Assembly: GCA_015069625.1 (NCBI GenBank) | Contig: SVIE01000002.1 | Span: 1 to 56,125 of the forward strand | DNA from: Clostridiales bacterium | GTDB lineage: Bacteria; Bacillota; Clostridia; Christensenellales; Borkfalkiaceae | Length of the DNA stretch: 56,125 bases | Direction of reading: 5' to 3' | Shown: piece by piece, positions 1 to 9,341 of the stretch | Position numbering within the stretch: position 1 is the stretch's first letter | How the letters are laid out: each line of letters opens with the position of its first letter | The notes under the pieces: model-generated | Seen by the model: only the letters and a program-made list of their open reading frames with translations | The model's database searches: none | Told to the model about the DNA's origin: nothing | Translations under genes and position numbers: made by a program

Positions 1-99
1 TCCTTTACTACATTTGTTTGTTTTCTTTTTTCGGTAGCATTTGTAATAACGAAGAACTTCACCATTTCTAGCAGTTCCTGTTTCAGCGTTCATACTTTT
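1..99 (-). pseudogene. Fragment of a large serine recombinase (zinc beta-ribbon region), cut by the window edge
   Basis: Reverse complement of 1-93 reads MNAETGTARNGEVLRYYKCYRKKKTNKCSKG, resembling the recombinase zinc beta-ribbon; similarity stops just upstream (KISKS instead of a CGxxM start). Confidence 0.5.
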
Positions 100-126
100 T
101 GATATTTTAAAAGAGTTGGTGTAATT

Positions 127-222
127 GTGAAAAAAGGATATTTTGATAACGCAGCAACAACATTGGTAAAACCAAATGGAATGTATCAATATGTTGCAGA
201 TTACATTTACATTCATCAATAA
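127..222 (+). pseudogene. N-terminal remnant of a class V aminotransferase / cysteine desulfurase-like gene
   Basis: GTG at 127 reads VKKGYFDNAATTLVKPNGMYQYVADYIYIHQ*; the YFDNAATT.xKP motif is typical of NifS/IscS-like N-termini; stops at 220-222. Confidence 0.6.
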
Positions 223-1268
223 GATCGGGGAAAGTTTGGTATGATACGGAAGGAAAGCGTATTCATGCGCATGGTGGCTCGATTATTTTTGCTAATGAAA
301 CTTTTTGGTGGTATGGCGAAAACAAGGAAGGCATAACAGGCACGGCAACGGGTGAAAAGTGTAAAAACTGGCACCACGGGGTACGTTGTTATTCGTCAAA
401 GGACTTATATAATTGGAAAGACGAAGGGTTAATCGTTCCTGAAAGTGATGATGAAAACAATCCTTTTTATCCTGAAAACATCATGGATAGACCACATATT
501 TTATACAACGAAAAGACTAAAAAATACGTTCTTTGGGCAAAAACCACACAAAAAGGACAGAACTTTGAAACGGCTAAATTTGCTTTGTGCGTTGGCGACT
601 CGTTATTTTCGTTAAAGTTTGTTAAAATGATAGATTCTAATCCGCATTTTTGTGGGGATTTTGATTTGTTTAAGTACGAAAACAAAGCATATGCAATATT
701 TGAATATCCGCATAGTGAGATGATAGTTAGAGAATTAAATGACGAATATACGGGCTTTACAGATAAGTGGTCTTCGCACTTGCAATTTCCGTGCCCACCA
801 CTTGTTCGTGAAGCACCTGCGGTTTTTGAACGAAATGGCAAGTTGTTCGTATTGACTTCGGGAACGACTAGTTATTTCCCAAACCCAACGATAGCGTATG
901 ATATAACTAATCTTCACGGAGAGTGGAAGGATTTAGGCAAAACTTGTGTAAACGATAAAAATAATAATTCCTTTCATTGTCAGTTTTCATCAGTTTTTAA
1001 GCACCCCTACGTCAACGACCTTTATATTGCGCTTGGCGATCGTTGGCTTATTGATCTTCCAGAAGATTTGCCTAATATGGAAGAATTATTTTACGACGCC
1101 TTTTCGGGGAAATTTGAAAGATTTTCAGAGTGGCAAAAGTTAGGGGAGTTCACAGATGAAAATACAGAAGAAGCAACTTACGTATGGTTACCTATCTCGT
1201 TTGACGAGCAAGGAAACCCACGAATAAAATGGCTAACAACTTGGACAATTGAAGAATTTAATAAGTAA
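222..1268 (+). CDS. GH43-like glycoside hydrolase (start codon apparently lost; possible pseudogene)
   Basis: Frame open from 222: RSGKVWYDTEGKRIHAHGGSIIFANETFWWYGENKEG...YSSKDLYNWKDEG...MDRPHILYNEKTKKYVLW; resembles beta-propeller GH43 proteins. The ORF-caller ATG at 483 is internal. Confidence 0.6.
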   Translation, partial: RSGKVWYDTEGKRIHAHGGSIIFANETFWWYGENKEGITGTATGEKCKNWHHGVRCYSSKDLYNWKDEGLIVPESDDENNPFYPENIMDRPHILYNEKTKKYVLWAKTTQKGQNFETAKFALCVGDSLFSLKFVKMIDSNPHFCGDFDLFKYENKAYAIFEYPHSEMIVRELNDEYTGFTDKWSSHLQFPCPPLVREAPAVFERNGKLFVLTSGTTSYFPNPTIAYDITNLHGEWKDLGKTCVNDKNNNSFHCQFSSVFKHPYVNDLYIALGDRWLIDLPEDLPNMEELFYDAFSGKFERFSEWQKLGEFTDENTEEATYVWLPISFDEQGNPRIKWLTTWTIEEFNK

Positions 1269-1333
1269 AGCATTTTATAAATTCATTTTCTCATGGAAAA
1301 ATTTTGAAATTTGATTTGGTGATTTGGCAAGTG

Positions 1334-1362
1334 AAAAAGCCCACGAGTATCGTGGGCTTTTT
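1334..1362. terminator. Bidirectional intrinsic terminator between convergent genes
   Basis: AAAAAGCCCACG-agtat-CGTGGGCTTTTT. Confidence 0.85.
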
Positions 1363-1369
1363 CATGTTA

Positions 1370-2239
1370 TTAAACCATTGACTTAATTAAATCAAATGCT
1401 TGTTGTTGCAACTGATTTAATTTTTTATTTTTGTGAATAACAAGGTAGTTAGTTCTTGTGGAAGAAATATCTTTAATCTCAATTTCCTTAAACTTACCCC
1501 TTGCAATATGCCCGCCTGCATAACTTTCAGGGAGAAAGGAAACGCCAAGCGAAGAATAAACCGCAGCAATCAACGCCTGATTATTAGAAGAATCCATTTT
1601 CGTTCTAATTTGTATCCCTTTGCCGATAGCAATCTTTTCAATAAAATCTCTTGACGAACTTCCACGTTCACGAAGTAAAAGGGGATATTTAACGAGTTCT
1701 TCAAAGGTTAGCGTTTTCGGGATATCGTAATCGGCAAGCGCAACCGCCACAAATCTATCGTTAGATAAGGGAATGGTGTTTAGGTATGGAGATAACACGT
1801 CGCCACCGATAACGGCAAAATCTAAATTGCCCTGTTCAAGTTCTACTTCAAGGGCATTTGACGGACGAACTACTACTTGCGGTTGAATTGATAAATTATT
1901 TTTTTCAACAAGTTGCAAATAACGTGGAATTAGCGTTTGTCCGAGCGTGAGTGATGCTCCGATTTTAACTATTGAAGTTTGTTCGTGAAAGGTTGCAAGC
2001 GATTCAAAATCTTCAAATCCTGATAAAATTTCCTTTGCTTTAACAAGCAAATCTTTGCCGATATCAGTCAAAACAAGCCTTTGGTTTATTCTGTCGAACA
2101 GTTTTACGTTGTAATATTCTTCAAGTTCAAGTATGCTGTGTGAAATAGTTGGTTGAACGATATATAATGCTTTTGATGCCTTTGTAGTGCTTCCGTATTC
2201 GCACACCGCAACGAAGATTTTCAAATGTCGTAACGTCAT
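1370..2239 (-). CDS. LysR-family transcriptional regulator
   Basis: N-terminal HTH MTLRHLKIFVAVCEYGSTTKASKALYIVQPTISHSILELEEYYNVKLFDR and LysR substrate-binding domain. Confidence 0.93.
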   Translation of the reverse strand: MTLRHLKIFVAVCEYGSTTKASKALYIVQPTISHSILELEEYYNVKLFDRINQRLVLTDIGKDLLVKAKEILSGFEDFESLATFHEQTSIVKIGASLTLGQTLIPRYLQLVEKNNLSIQPQVVVRPSNALEVELEQGNLDFAVIGGDVLSPYLNTIPLSNDRFVAVALADYDIPKTLTFEELVKYPLLLRERGSSSRDFIEKIAIGKGIQIRTKMDSSNNQALIAAVYSSLGVSFLPESYAGGHIARGKFKEIEIKDISSTRTNYLVIHKNKKLNQLQQQAFDLIKSMV

Positions 2240-2408
2240 AATATACCTATATAAAAATCTTATAAACTTTATAATATTATACTATTTACAATATAATGTG
2301 TCAAGGGGGTTTTATGCTTTACTTAAATATTTTAGAGTGGTATAATGCATGTGCGGATAATATAAAAATATAGAATACAAATACTATAATAGTTTATAGA
2401 GGTGTTAG

Positions 2409-3764
2409 ATGAAAATTCTTATAATCGGTATGGGCGCAATAGGGAGAACCGTATTGGCAAATCTTGTAAACGAAGATCATACGATAACGATTATTGACGA
2501 GAACAAAGAAAAGGTAGAAAGCCTTATTGAACGATATGACGTTATGGGCGTCGTTGGTAACGGTGCTTGCTTAGACGTGCAACTTGAAGCGGGTGTTGAT
2601 ACTGCGGATACGGTTATCGTTGTTACGCAAAGTGATGAAGTTAATATTCTTGCTTGTTTGGTTGCAAAAAAGGCGGGCGCAGGCAGTACTATTGCAAGGG
2701 TAAGAAACCCTGAATATCGTAAACAAGCAGAGCAAATGAAAGAAGAGTTAGGACTTTCGTTAGTAGTTAATCCAGAACTTGAAACTGCGGACGAAATTTT
2801 TAACCTTATAAGTTTGCCATCTGTTTCTAACGTTGAACATTTTGCAAAAAGCAGAGTTGCCCTTGTTGAAGTGGAAGCGGAAAAAGGGTGTGCGCTTATC
2901 GGTGAAACGCTTATTTCCGCAGGCAAGAAGTTTGACACGCAAGCACTTATTTGCGCAATTCAAAGGGACGGCAAGGTTATAATTCCGTCAGGTTCTTTTG
3001 AAATTAAAGAAGGGGATAAAATAAGTTTTACCGCCGACACCAAAGCATTAGGTGATTTTTTAGAAGAAATCAACATGGTAGAAAAGCCGTTTAAGAACGT
3101 TATGATAGTCGGTGGCGGACGTGTTGGGTATTATCTCGCAGAAGCGCTTTCAGAAAAAAGATATAAAGTAAAGGTCATTGAAAACAACAAGGCGCAGGCG
3201 GAAGAAATGGCGGAACTTTTGCCAAAAGTTAACGTGGTATATGGAAACGGAACTAGTCATTCCGTTCTAATAGAAGAAGGCATAGAGGCGATGGACGTAT
3301 TCGTTGCACTTACGGGTAACGACGAAGCGAATATAATTGTTTCAATGTTTGCAAATGAAGTTAACGTTAGAAAGGCGATAACGCAGGTTATGAGCGGTGA
3401 ACTTATAAAAATGCTCGGGGGCAAGCAACTTGAACATAGTGTTTCACCAAAGCATATTGCTGCAAGTAAAATTATAAGTTACGTGCGTTCTATTGCAAAT
3501 AAACGTGGTAGCAACGTTTTAACCCTATCACGACTTGTTAACGACCAAGTTGAAGCACTTGAATTTTTAGCAAAGTCTGACGAAAAATTCTATAATATTC
3601 CGTTAAAGAAATTAAAGATGAAAGAAAATTGTTTAATCGCCTGCATTATTCGTGATAATCAGGTTATTATCCCAAGGGGCGGAGATTTTATTCAAAAGGG
3701 CGACACGGTTGTGGTTGTAACCACGCACAAAAACTTTGATGATCTTACCGATCTTATAGGCTAG
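2409..3764 (+). CDS. trkA: Trk-type K+ uptake regulatory subunit TrkA
   Basis: Two tandem RCK domains (GMGAIGRTVLANL..., GGGRVGYYLAEAL...), 451 aa, followed by trkH. Confidence 0.93.
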   Translation: MKILIIGMGAIGRTVLANLVNEDHTITIIDENKEKVESLIERYDVMGVVGNGACLDVQLEAGVDTADTVIVVTQSDEVNILACLVAKKAGAGSTIARVRNPEYRKQAEQMKEELGLSLVVNPELETADEIFNLISLPSVSNVEHFAKSRVALVEVEAEKGCALIGETLISAGKKFDTQALICAIQRDGKVIIPSGSFEIKEGDKISFTADTKALGDFLEEINMVEKPFKNVMIVGGGRVGYYLAEALSEKRYKVKVIENNKAQAEEMAELLPKVNVVYGNGTSHSVLIEEGIEAMDVFVALTGNDEANIIVSMFANEVNVRKAITQVMSGELIKMLGGKQLEHSVSPKHIAASKIISYVRSIANKRGSNVLTLSRLVNDQVEALEFLAKSDEKFYNIPLKKLKMKENCLIACIIRDNQVIIPRGGDFIQKGDTVVVVTTHKNFDDLTDLIG

Positions 3765-3775
3765 ACAGGTGATTT

Positions 3776-5311
3776 ATGAACTATAAAAAGTTAGGTAAAA
3801 TTTTAGGCAAGATTATGATATTTGAAGGCCTACTTATGCTTGCGCCGTTAATCGTTGCGCTAGTTTATAGTGAGCCGTTTAATAATATTCTTGCTTTTAT
3901 CGTTCCGATAGTTGCGCTTGTCGGCATAGGGTTTTTGTTGCAAATTCCTAAGGCTAGTAGAGAAACCTTATATCAAAAAGAAGGATTTGCGTTGGTGGCG
4001 GTGGTTTGGATAATAATGGCGTTATTTGGCGCAATTCCGTTTGTTATAAATGGTGATATTCCAAATTATATTGACGCCTTATTTGAAATCATGTCTGGAT
4101 TTACTACCACAGGGGCAAGCATAATAAGCGATATAACGGTTATTTCACATTCATTATTGTTCTGGCGCAGTTTTTCGCATTGGATAGGGGGGATGGGAAT
4201 CCTTGTGTTCATCCTTATCTTTATTCCTGAAAGTAACGAAGGCTCGTCAATGCACCTACTTCGTGCAGAAAGCCCTGGACCGCAAGTCGGAAAAATCGTA
4301 TCAAAGATGAGAGTTACAACTAGAATATTGTATCTTATCTATCTAGGATTGACGCTTTTAGAATTTATACTATTAGTATGTGATAAGCCGATTGCAGGAT
4401 ATGAAAATGACAAAGTGTTCATTAGCATGCTCACTGCGTTTGGTAGTGCAGGCACGGGTGGATTTGGAGTTATCCCTGGCGGAATACAGATGTTTAGCGC
4501 ATATTCGCAGTACGTAATTGCAATATTCTTAATTATGTTTGGTTGCAACTTTGCCCTTTACTATTTGCTATTAATAGGTAAGATACGACATATTCTGAAA
4601 AGTGAAGAATTGAGAACGTATTTTATAATTGTGTTCGTTGCAGTGGCGATTATCTTCATAAGTTTAATAACCCAAATTAGCAAAATTGACTACACGACCG
4701 AAGAAGCGTTTAGGCATTCGCTTTTCCAAGTTGCGTCGATTATCACCACCACGGGATATACCACAACCGACTATAACGTGTGGCCGGTAATGTCGCAAAC
4801 CGTATTGTTATTATTAATGTTCATGGGCGGTATGGCAGGTTCAACGGCAGGCGGTATAAAAACTTCACGTATCGTTATTGCAATTAAAGGTGCGGTAACA
4901 AGCGTTCGCAAACTTATTAATCCTAGATACGTGCCAAAAATGAAGTTTGAAGGTAAAACGTTAGAAGAAAAAACGGTGAACGACGTTTCATCTTTTATAG
5001 TGCTTTATTTAGTTATAATTTTATTAGTAACGTTGCTTTTATCCTTCGACCCGATTAACGGACAAACGATAACGATTATTTCAGATGCGGGAGAGTATCA
5101 AGTAGAGCACGGATTGTTCGCTAACTTTTCGTCGTCGCTTGCATGTATTTCAAACGTAGGACCTGGGGTCGGGGCTGTAGGCCCGTATTCATGCTTTGCG
5201 GGATACAATGCATTTTCTAAAATAATATTAACGTTTACAATGCTATTAGGACGTTTAGAAATTTTACCGATATTAATTTTATTCAGCCCAAAAACGTATA
5301 AAAGAACTTAA
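3776..5311 (+). CDS. trkH: Trk-type K+ transporter membrane subunit TrkH
   Basis: Pore-loop motifs TTTGAS, GSAGTGGFG, TTTGYTTTD and SNVGPGVG; adjacent to trkA. Confidence 0.93.
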   Translation: MNYKKLGKILGKIMIFEGLLMLAPLIVALVYSEPFNNILAFIVPIVALVGIGFLLQIPKASRETLYQKEGFALVAVVWIIMALFGAIPFVINGDIPNYIDALFEIMSGFTTTGASIISDITVISHSLLFWRSFSHWIGGMGILVFILIFIPESNEGSSMHLLRAESPGPQVGKIVSKMRVTTRILYLIYLGLTLLEFILLVCDKPIAGYENDKVFISMLTAFGSAGTGGFGVIPGGIQMFSAYSQYVIAIFLIMFGCNFALYYLLLIGKIRHILKSEELRTYFIIVFVAVAIIFISLITQISKIDYTTEEAFRHSLFQVASIITTTGYTTTDYNVWPVMSQTVLLLLMFMGGMAGSTAGGIKTSRIVIAIKGAVTSVRKLINPRYVPKMKFEGKTLEEKTVNDVSSFIVLYLVIILLVTLLLSFDPINGQTITIISDAGEYQVEHGLFANFSSSLACISNVGPGVGAVGPYSCFAGYNAFSKIILTFTMLLGRLEILPILILFSPKTYKRT

Positions 5312-5315
5312 AAGG

Positions 5316-5352
5316 AAAAAGTCAGCAAAGAGGATTCTTTTGCTGGCTTTTT
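5316..5352 (+). terminator. Intrinsic terminator downstream of trkH
   Basis: AAAAAGTCAGCAAA...TTTTGCTGGCTTTTT. Confidence 0.8.
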
Positions 5353-5530
5353 AAAAACAGAAACGTAAAAGCCTATGTAAAAGTTAACATTTTTTATTAT
5401 TTTAATAAAAAACAAGTGAAAATCAAGCGATTTTAACGAAAAATAGAGCAATTCAACAAATTGTTGAGCGCAAAAGCATCAATTTTTTGTTGAGAAGGGT
5501 GTACAATAGAAGAAAAAAAGGAGACGTGCC

Positions 5531-6361
5531 ATGATTGGTGAAAAAATCAAAAAGTTAAGATTAGAAAATTCTTTAACTCAAAAAGATTTGGCGGAAAAAC
5601 TTTACGTGACAGCACAAGCGGTATCTAGATGGGAAAATAATGAAGTTGAGCCGTCAATAACAACAATCGCCGAAATCGCAAAAGTATTTAATATATCAAT
5701 GAGCGAACTTTTAGGCGAAGAACAACAACCTGTTAAAGTTGTTAAGGAAACGGAGTACGTTTATAAAGAACAAAAACCCATACTTGCCGTTTGCGAACAA
5801 TGTAACAAGCCCATATATGATGGAAACGAAATCGTAAGACTAACAGATTATGATTATATGGGGAACACGACCACGAAAATTTTATGCAAAACGTGTGATG
5901 ACAAAAACAAAAAGCAAGCGCATGAAACTGCAGTATATCAAGGAATTCAACGCAGAAAGAAGTCTTTCTTGTGGGGAAGTATATTCACGGTGTTAATCGT
6001 TATTGTTGCGCTTGTTGCAACGCTTATCGCAAAAGCATCTACGGGAATAGTCGTCGGCGCAACGGTTGGTAGTTTATTATTCTTTCCGTTTTTATCATGC
6101 TTGTATTTAGATAACAACTTTATTTGGGATATGGTGGAAACGGTTGCTTCTTGGTCGATTCGTTTACCAGGGCTTATTTTCGAACTTAGTTTAGATGGTA
6201 TTATATGGTTATTAACCGTAAAACTTTTATTCTGGATTTTAGGTGGTTTAGTGTCGATTTTATGCTTCATATTAGCAATTATTTTAGGGCTTGCAATAAG
6301 TATATTCGTTTATCCGTTTGCCCTTTCAAAAAACCTAAAACACCCTGAACTAGAAGATTAA
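5531..6361 (+). CDS. XRE-family HTH regulator with C-terminal transmembrane segments
   Basis: MIGEKIKKLRLENSLTQKDLAEKLYVTAQAVSRWENN; hydrophobic C-terminal half; CxxC pairs in the middle. Confidence 0.85.
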   Translation: MIGEKIKKLRLENSLTQKDLAEKLYVTAQAVSRWENNEVEPSITTIAEIAKVFNISMSELLGEEQQPVKVVKETEYVYKEQKPILAVCEQCNKPIYDGNEIVRLTDYDYMGNTTTKILCKTCDDKNKKQAHETAVYQGIQRRKKSFLWGSIFTVLIVIVALVATLIAKASTGIVVGATVGSLLFFPFLSCLYLDNNFIWDMVETVASWSIRLPGLIFELSLDGIIWLLTVKLLFWILGGLVSILCFILAIILGLAISIFVYPFALSKNLKHPELED

Positions 6362-6376
6362 CAACAAACAACAAAA

Positions 6377-6404
6377 AAAGCGGGCAGAATTATCTGCCCG
6401 CTTT
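6377..6404. terminator. Intrinsic terminator
   Basis: AAAGCGGGCAGA-atta-TCTGCCCGCTTT. Confidence 0.8.
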
Positions 6405-6428
6405 CTATTTGCGTAATATCTAAAAATT

Positions 6429-6905
6429 TTAATATTTAAAGTCTATGTTTTTAAGAGAATTTAACGTTTTAAGATATAAAGCACACTCTTTTTTTGCTAA
6501 ATCTAACGATAAGCATTTGTAATTGCCACATTCTTTTCTTGTGCCACCAAAAATTTCACCGTCGAAATCCACGGTTTTTTGAAGTGCAAGTTTAACTTCA
6601 CTTAGCACAACGTTGTTGTCTGCATTTCTAACAAGTAAGTAAAAACCCGTTCTGCAACCCATAGGCCCAAAATATATCACGTCGCTCCCGATAGCAGAAT
6701 TTCTTAAAAAGGTAGCGAGCATATGTTCAACAGAGTGCATAGTAACGTCATCAATATAATCGCCTGAATTTGGAACACGTGTGCGCAAATCGTACGTTGT
6801 AATATCCCCGTCTATGCGTGAAACGTAAATTCCAACCCCTATTTTGTCGTGGTCAACAGAAAAACTTGCAATACGTTTTGGTGATTTATCGTGAAGATTA
6901 TCCAT
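6429..6905 (-). CDS. luxS: S-ribosylhomocysteine lyase LuxS
   Basis: HSVEH, GPMGCRTGFYL and ECGNY motifs matching LuxS metal site and active site; likely start at 6905 (MDNLHDK), not 6959. Confidence 0.9.
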   Translation of the reverse strand: MDNLHDKSPKRIASFSVDHDKIGVGIYVSRIDGDITTYDLRTRVPNSGDYIDDVTMHSVEHMLATFLRNSAIGSDVIYFGPMGCRTGFYLLVRNADNNVVLSEVKLALQKTVDFDGEIFGGTRKECGNYKCLSLDLAKKECALYLKTLNSLKNIDFKY

Positions 6906-7077
6906 AAAAAAGTCCTTAAAGTTTTTTCTAATTATAGCACAGAGAAAAAGATTATTCAAGTAAGCGTGGACGTGCTGATAAAAAAAGCAACAAAAAACAC
7001 GATATTTCCTTATTGAAATATGGTTAAATATGTGTTAAAATATATAAATAAAAATCTTGCGAAAAGGAAGGTCAAAT

Positions 7078-9069
7078 ATGTCTTATCAAATTTTTAAAAT
7101 TGATCCGTATCTTGCTCCGTATAAGCAAGATATCGTTCGTCGTATGGAAAATTATAAAAGAAAGAAAAAAGAACTCATTCCCGACAACGGACGATTGATA
7201 GATTTTGCAAACGGACACGAATATTTCGGTTTTCACCAAACCGAAGACGGTTGGGTGTATAGAGAGTGGGCACCGTCTGCCGAAGAAGTTTATTTAACGG
7301 GGGACATGGTTGACTGGCGTTGGCTTGACTTAAAACTTACGCCTATCGGAAACGGTGTGTTTGAAATATTTATTAAAGGGAAAGACACCCTTTATGACGG
7401 TTGCCACGTGAAAACTATCGTTCGCCACAATGGTCAACTTTTGGAAAGAATTCCGCTCTATATCCGTAGAGTTGAGCAGGATAAAACCACTTTTGCTTGG
7501 TCGGGCGTTATCACTAACGAGCCTGAATATAAATGGAAGCACTTAAAATTTAAACCGAGAAAAAACCTTTACATTTACGAGTGTCATATCGGTATGGCGC
7601 AGGAAAAAGAAGGAATCGGCACGTATAAAGAATTTATCAAAAACGTTCTGCCAAGAATTAAGGATTTAGGATATAACACTATTCAAATTATGGCGATAAT
7701 GGAACACCCGTATTACGGGTCGTTCGGGTATCAAGTTTCTTCGTTTTTTGCGTCGTCATCAAAGTACGGCACGCCTAACGAACTTAAAGAACTTATTGAC
7801 ACGGCACACGGATTAGGGATTGCGGTGCTACTTGACGTGGTGCATTCGCATGCGGTAAAAAACACGGTCGAAGGCATTAACGAGTTTGACGGCACAACCT
7901 ATCAATTCTTCCATGAAGGTGGGCGTGGCGATCATCCTGCTTGGGGGACAAAACTTTTCAATTACGATAATAACGGGGTTATACATTTCCTTTTATCCAA
8001 CCTTAAATATTGGCTTGATGAATTCAAGTTTGACGGGTTTAGATTTGACGGTGTAACGTCTATGATTTACCATGATCACGGTTTAGGAACGGCGTTTACC
8101 GATTACGGAAAATATTTTTCGCTAAATACCGATTTAGAAGCAATCACCTATCTTCAACTTGCAAACGAACTTATTCGTGAAATCAATCCGAACGCTATCA
8201 CGATAGCAGAAGATATGTCTGCAATGCCTGGTATGTGTTTGCCGATAGAATATGGCGGGGTTGGGTTCGATTATAGGCTTGCTATGGGGCAACCCGACCT
8301 TTGGATTAAACTACTTAAAGAGTGCCCCGACGAATATTGGGATATGTGGTGGATATGGTCGGAAGTGACAGGTAAGCGACCCAAGGAGAAATATATAGGG
8401 TATTCTGAGTCGCACGATCAGGCACTTGTAGGGGATAAGACCATCATGTTCCGCTTGTGCGATAGCAAGATGTACACGGATATGAATAAGGATAGCAACG
8501 ATATGGTTATCGACCGTGGAATTGCACTTCATAAAATGATAAGGTTTATCACTATGTCGGCAGGTGGCGAAGGATATCTAAACTTTATGGGTAACGAATT
8601 TGGGCACCCTGAGTGGATAGATTTTCCAAGGGAAGGTAACGGTTGGAGTTATTTCTATTGCCGTCGTCAATGGCATTTGGCGGATGACGAAAACTTAAAG
8701 TACGGGTATTTGCAAGCCTTCGATAAAGGGATGGTAAATTTCACAAAACGAAAGAGATTGTTTTCTTCGCTTCCCAAGAGTTTATATATTGATAACGAAA
8801 ACAAGGTGTTATCTTATAAGCGTATGGGGCTTACGTTTGCGCTTAATTTTAATCCTACGAACAGTTTTGAAGGGTATTATTTGACCGTTCCGAAGAAGGG
8901 TAAATATAAGGTTGCTTTTTCAAGTGATGATGCTGAATTCGGTGGGTATAATCGCATTTCAAAAGAATACGTTTACACGGCAAAAAAGGCAAAAGACGGG
9001 CTATATAAAATCCAAATTTATATCCCTTGTCGCACGGCATTCTGTTTAGAACGCTTAAAAGACGAATAG
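7078..9069 (+). CDS. glgB: 1,4-alpha-glucan branching enzyme, eukaryote-like GH13_8 type
   Basis: GH13 motifs DVVHSH, DGFRFDGVTSM, AEDMSAMP; PREGNGWSYFYCRRQWHL resembles eukaryotic-type branching enzymes. SD aaggaag precedes ATG 7078. Confidence 0.85.
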   Translation: MSYQIFKIDPYLAPYKQDIVRRMENYKRKKKELIPDNGRLIDFANGHEYFGFHQTEDGWVYREWAPSAEEVYLTGDMVDWRWLDLKLTPIGNGVFEIFIKGKDTLYDGCHVKTIVRHNGQLLERIPLYIRRVEQDKTTFAWSGVITNEPEYKWKHLKFKPRKNLYIYECHIGMAQEKEGIGTYKEFIKNVLPRIKDLGYNTIQIMAIMEHPYYGSFGYQVSSFFASSSKYGTPNELKELIDTAHGLGIAVLLDVVHSHAVKNTVEGINEFDGTTYQFFHEGGRGDHPAWGTKLFNYDNNGVIHFLLSNLKYWLDEFKFDGFRFDGVTSMIYHDHGLGTAFTDYGKYFSLNTDLEAITYLQLANELIREINPNAITIAEDMSAMPGMCLPIEYGGVGFDYRLAMGQPDLWIKLLKECPDEYWDMWWIWSEVTGKRPKEKYIGYSESHDQALVGDKTIMFRLCDSKMYTDMNKDSNDMVIDRGIALHKMIRFITMSAGGEGYLNFMGNEFGHPEWIDFPREGNGWSYFYCRRQWHLADDENLKYGYLQAFDKGMVNFTKRKRLFSSLPKSLYIDNENKVLSYKRMGLTFALNFNPTNSFEGYYLTVPKKGKYKVAFSSDDAEFGGYNRISKEYVYTAKKAKDGLYKIQIYIPCRTAFCLERLKDE

Positions 9070-9080
9070 AATTAAGAAAG

Positions 9081-9114
9081 AAAGCTTGACTTAATATATT
9101 TAAGTCAGGCTTTT
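9081..9114 (+). terminator. Intrinsic terminator downstream of glgB
   Basis: AAAGCTTGACTTAA..TTAAGTCAGGCTTTT. Confidence 0.8.
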
Positions 9115-9122
9115 ATTTTTAG

Positions 9123-9151
9123 TTGCGTTTAACTTTTTATTGTGTTACAAT
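9123..9151 (+). promoter_or_regulatory. Sigma-A-type promoter for the structured leader
   Basis: TTGCGT (9123-9128), 17 nt spacer, TACAAT (9146-9151). Confidence 0.7.
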
Positions 9152-9155
9152 AAAC

Positions 9156-9323
9156 GTGCGACCAAACTTCATATTCTTTAAGATAAGGTGCTCTTATCTG
9201 GTAGAAGTGCAACTTTTCGCATTACATAACTTTATTTTAAAGAATATAGTTGTAAGTTTGTGTCGCAACAAAGCGGAACGTGCATTTTTACGAGTGTCGT
9301 TTCGTAAGGAGCGACACTTTTTG
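9156..9323 (+). ncRNA. Structured 5' leader with terminator (candidate attenuator/riboswitch-like element)
   Basis: P1 TGCGAC(9157-9162)/GTCGCA(9262-9267) and AAACTT(9164-9169)/AAGTTT(9254-9259); P2 TATTCTTTAA(9172-9181)/TTAAAGAATA(9237-9246); P3 AGATAAG/CTTATCT(9181-9199); terminator AGTGTCGTTTC-GTAA-GGAGCGACACT + U tract (9293-9322). Confidence 0.65.
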
Positions 9324-9341
9324 TTTAAGGAGAAAGGTTAA

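Noticed and set aside
467-917. Minus-strand ORFs opposite the GH43-like gene
   Set aside because: Fully antisense to a recognisable coding frame with no domain similarity; the same reasoning applies to most other antisense ORFs in the track.
9156-9323. T-box or common metabolite riboswitch
   Set aside because: No T-box GGGTGGNACCGCG sequence, no TPP CTGAGA, no c-di-GMP or cobalamin core; left as unassigned pending Infernal.
9123-9341. 72-aa ORF upstream of the lipoprotein
   Set aside because: Starts at the promoter and spans the structured leader and its terminator; treated as RNA.
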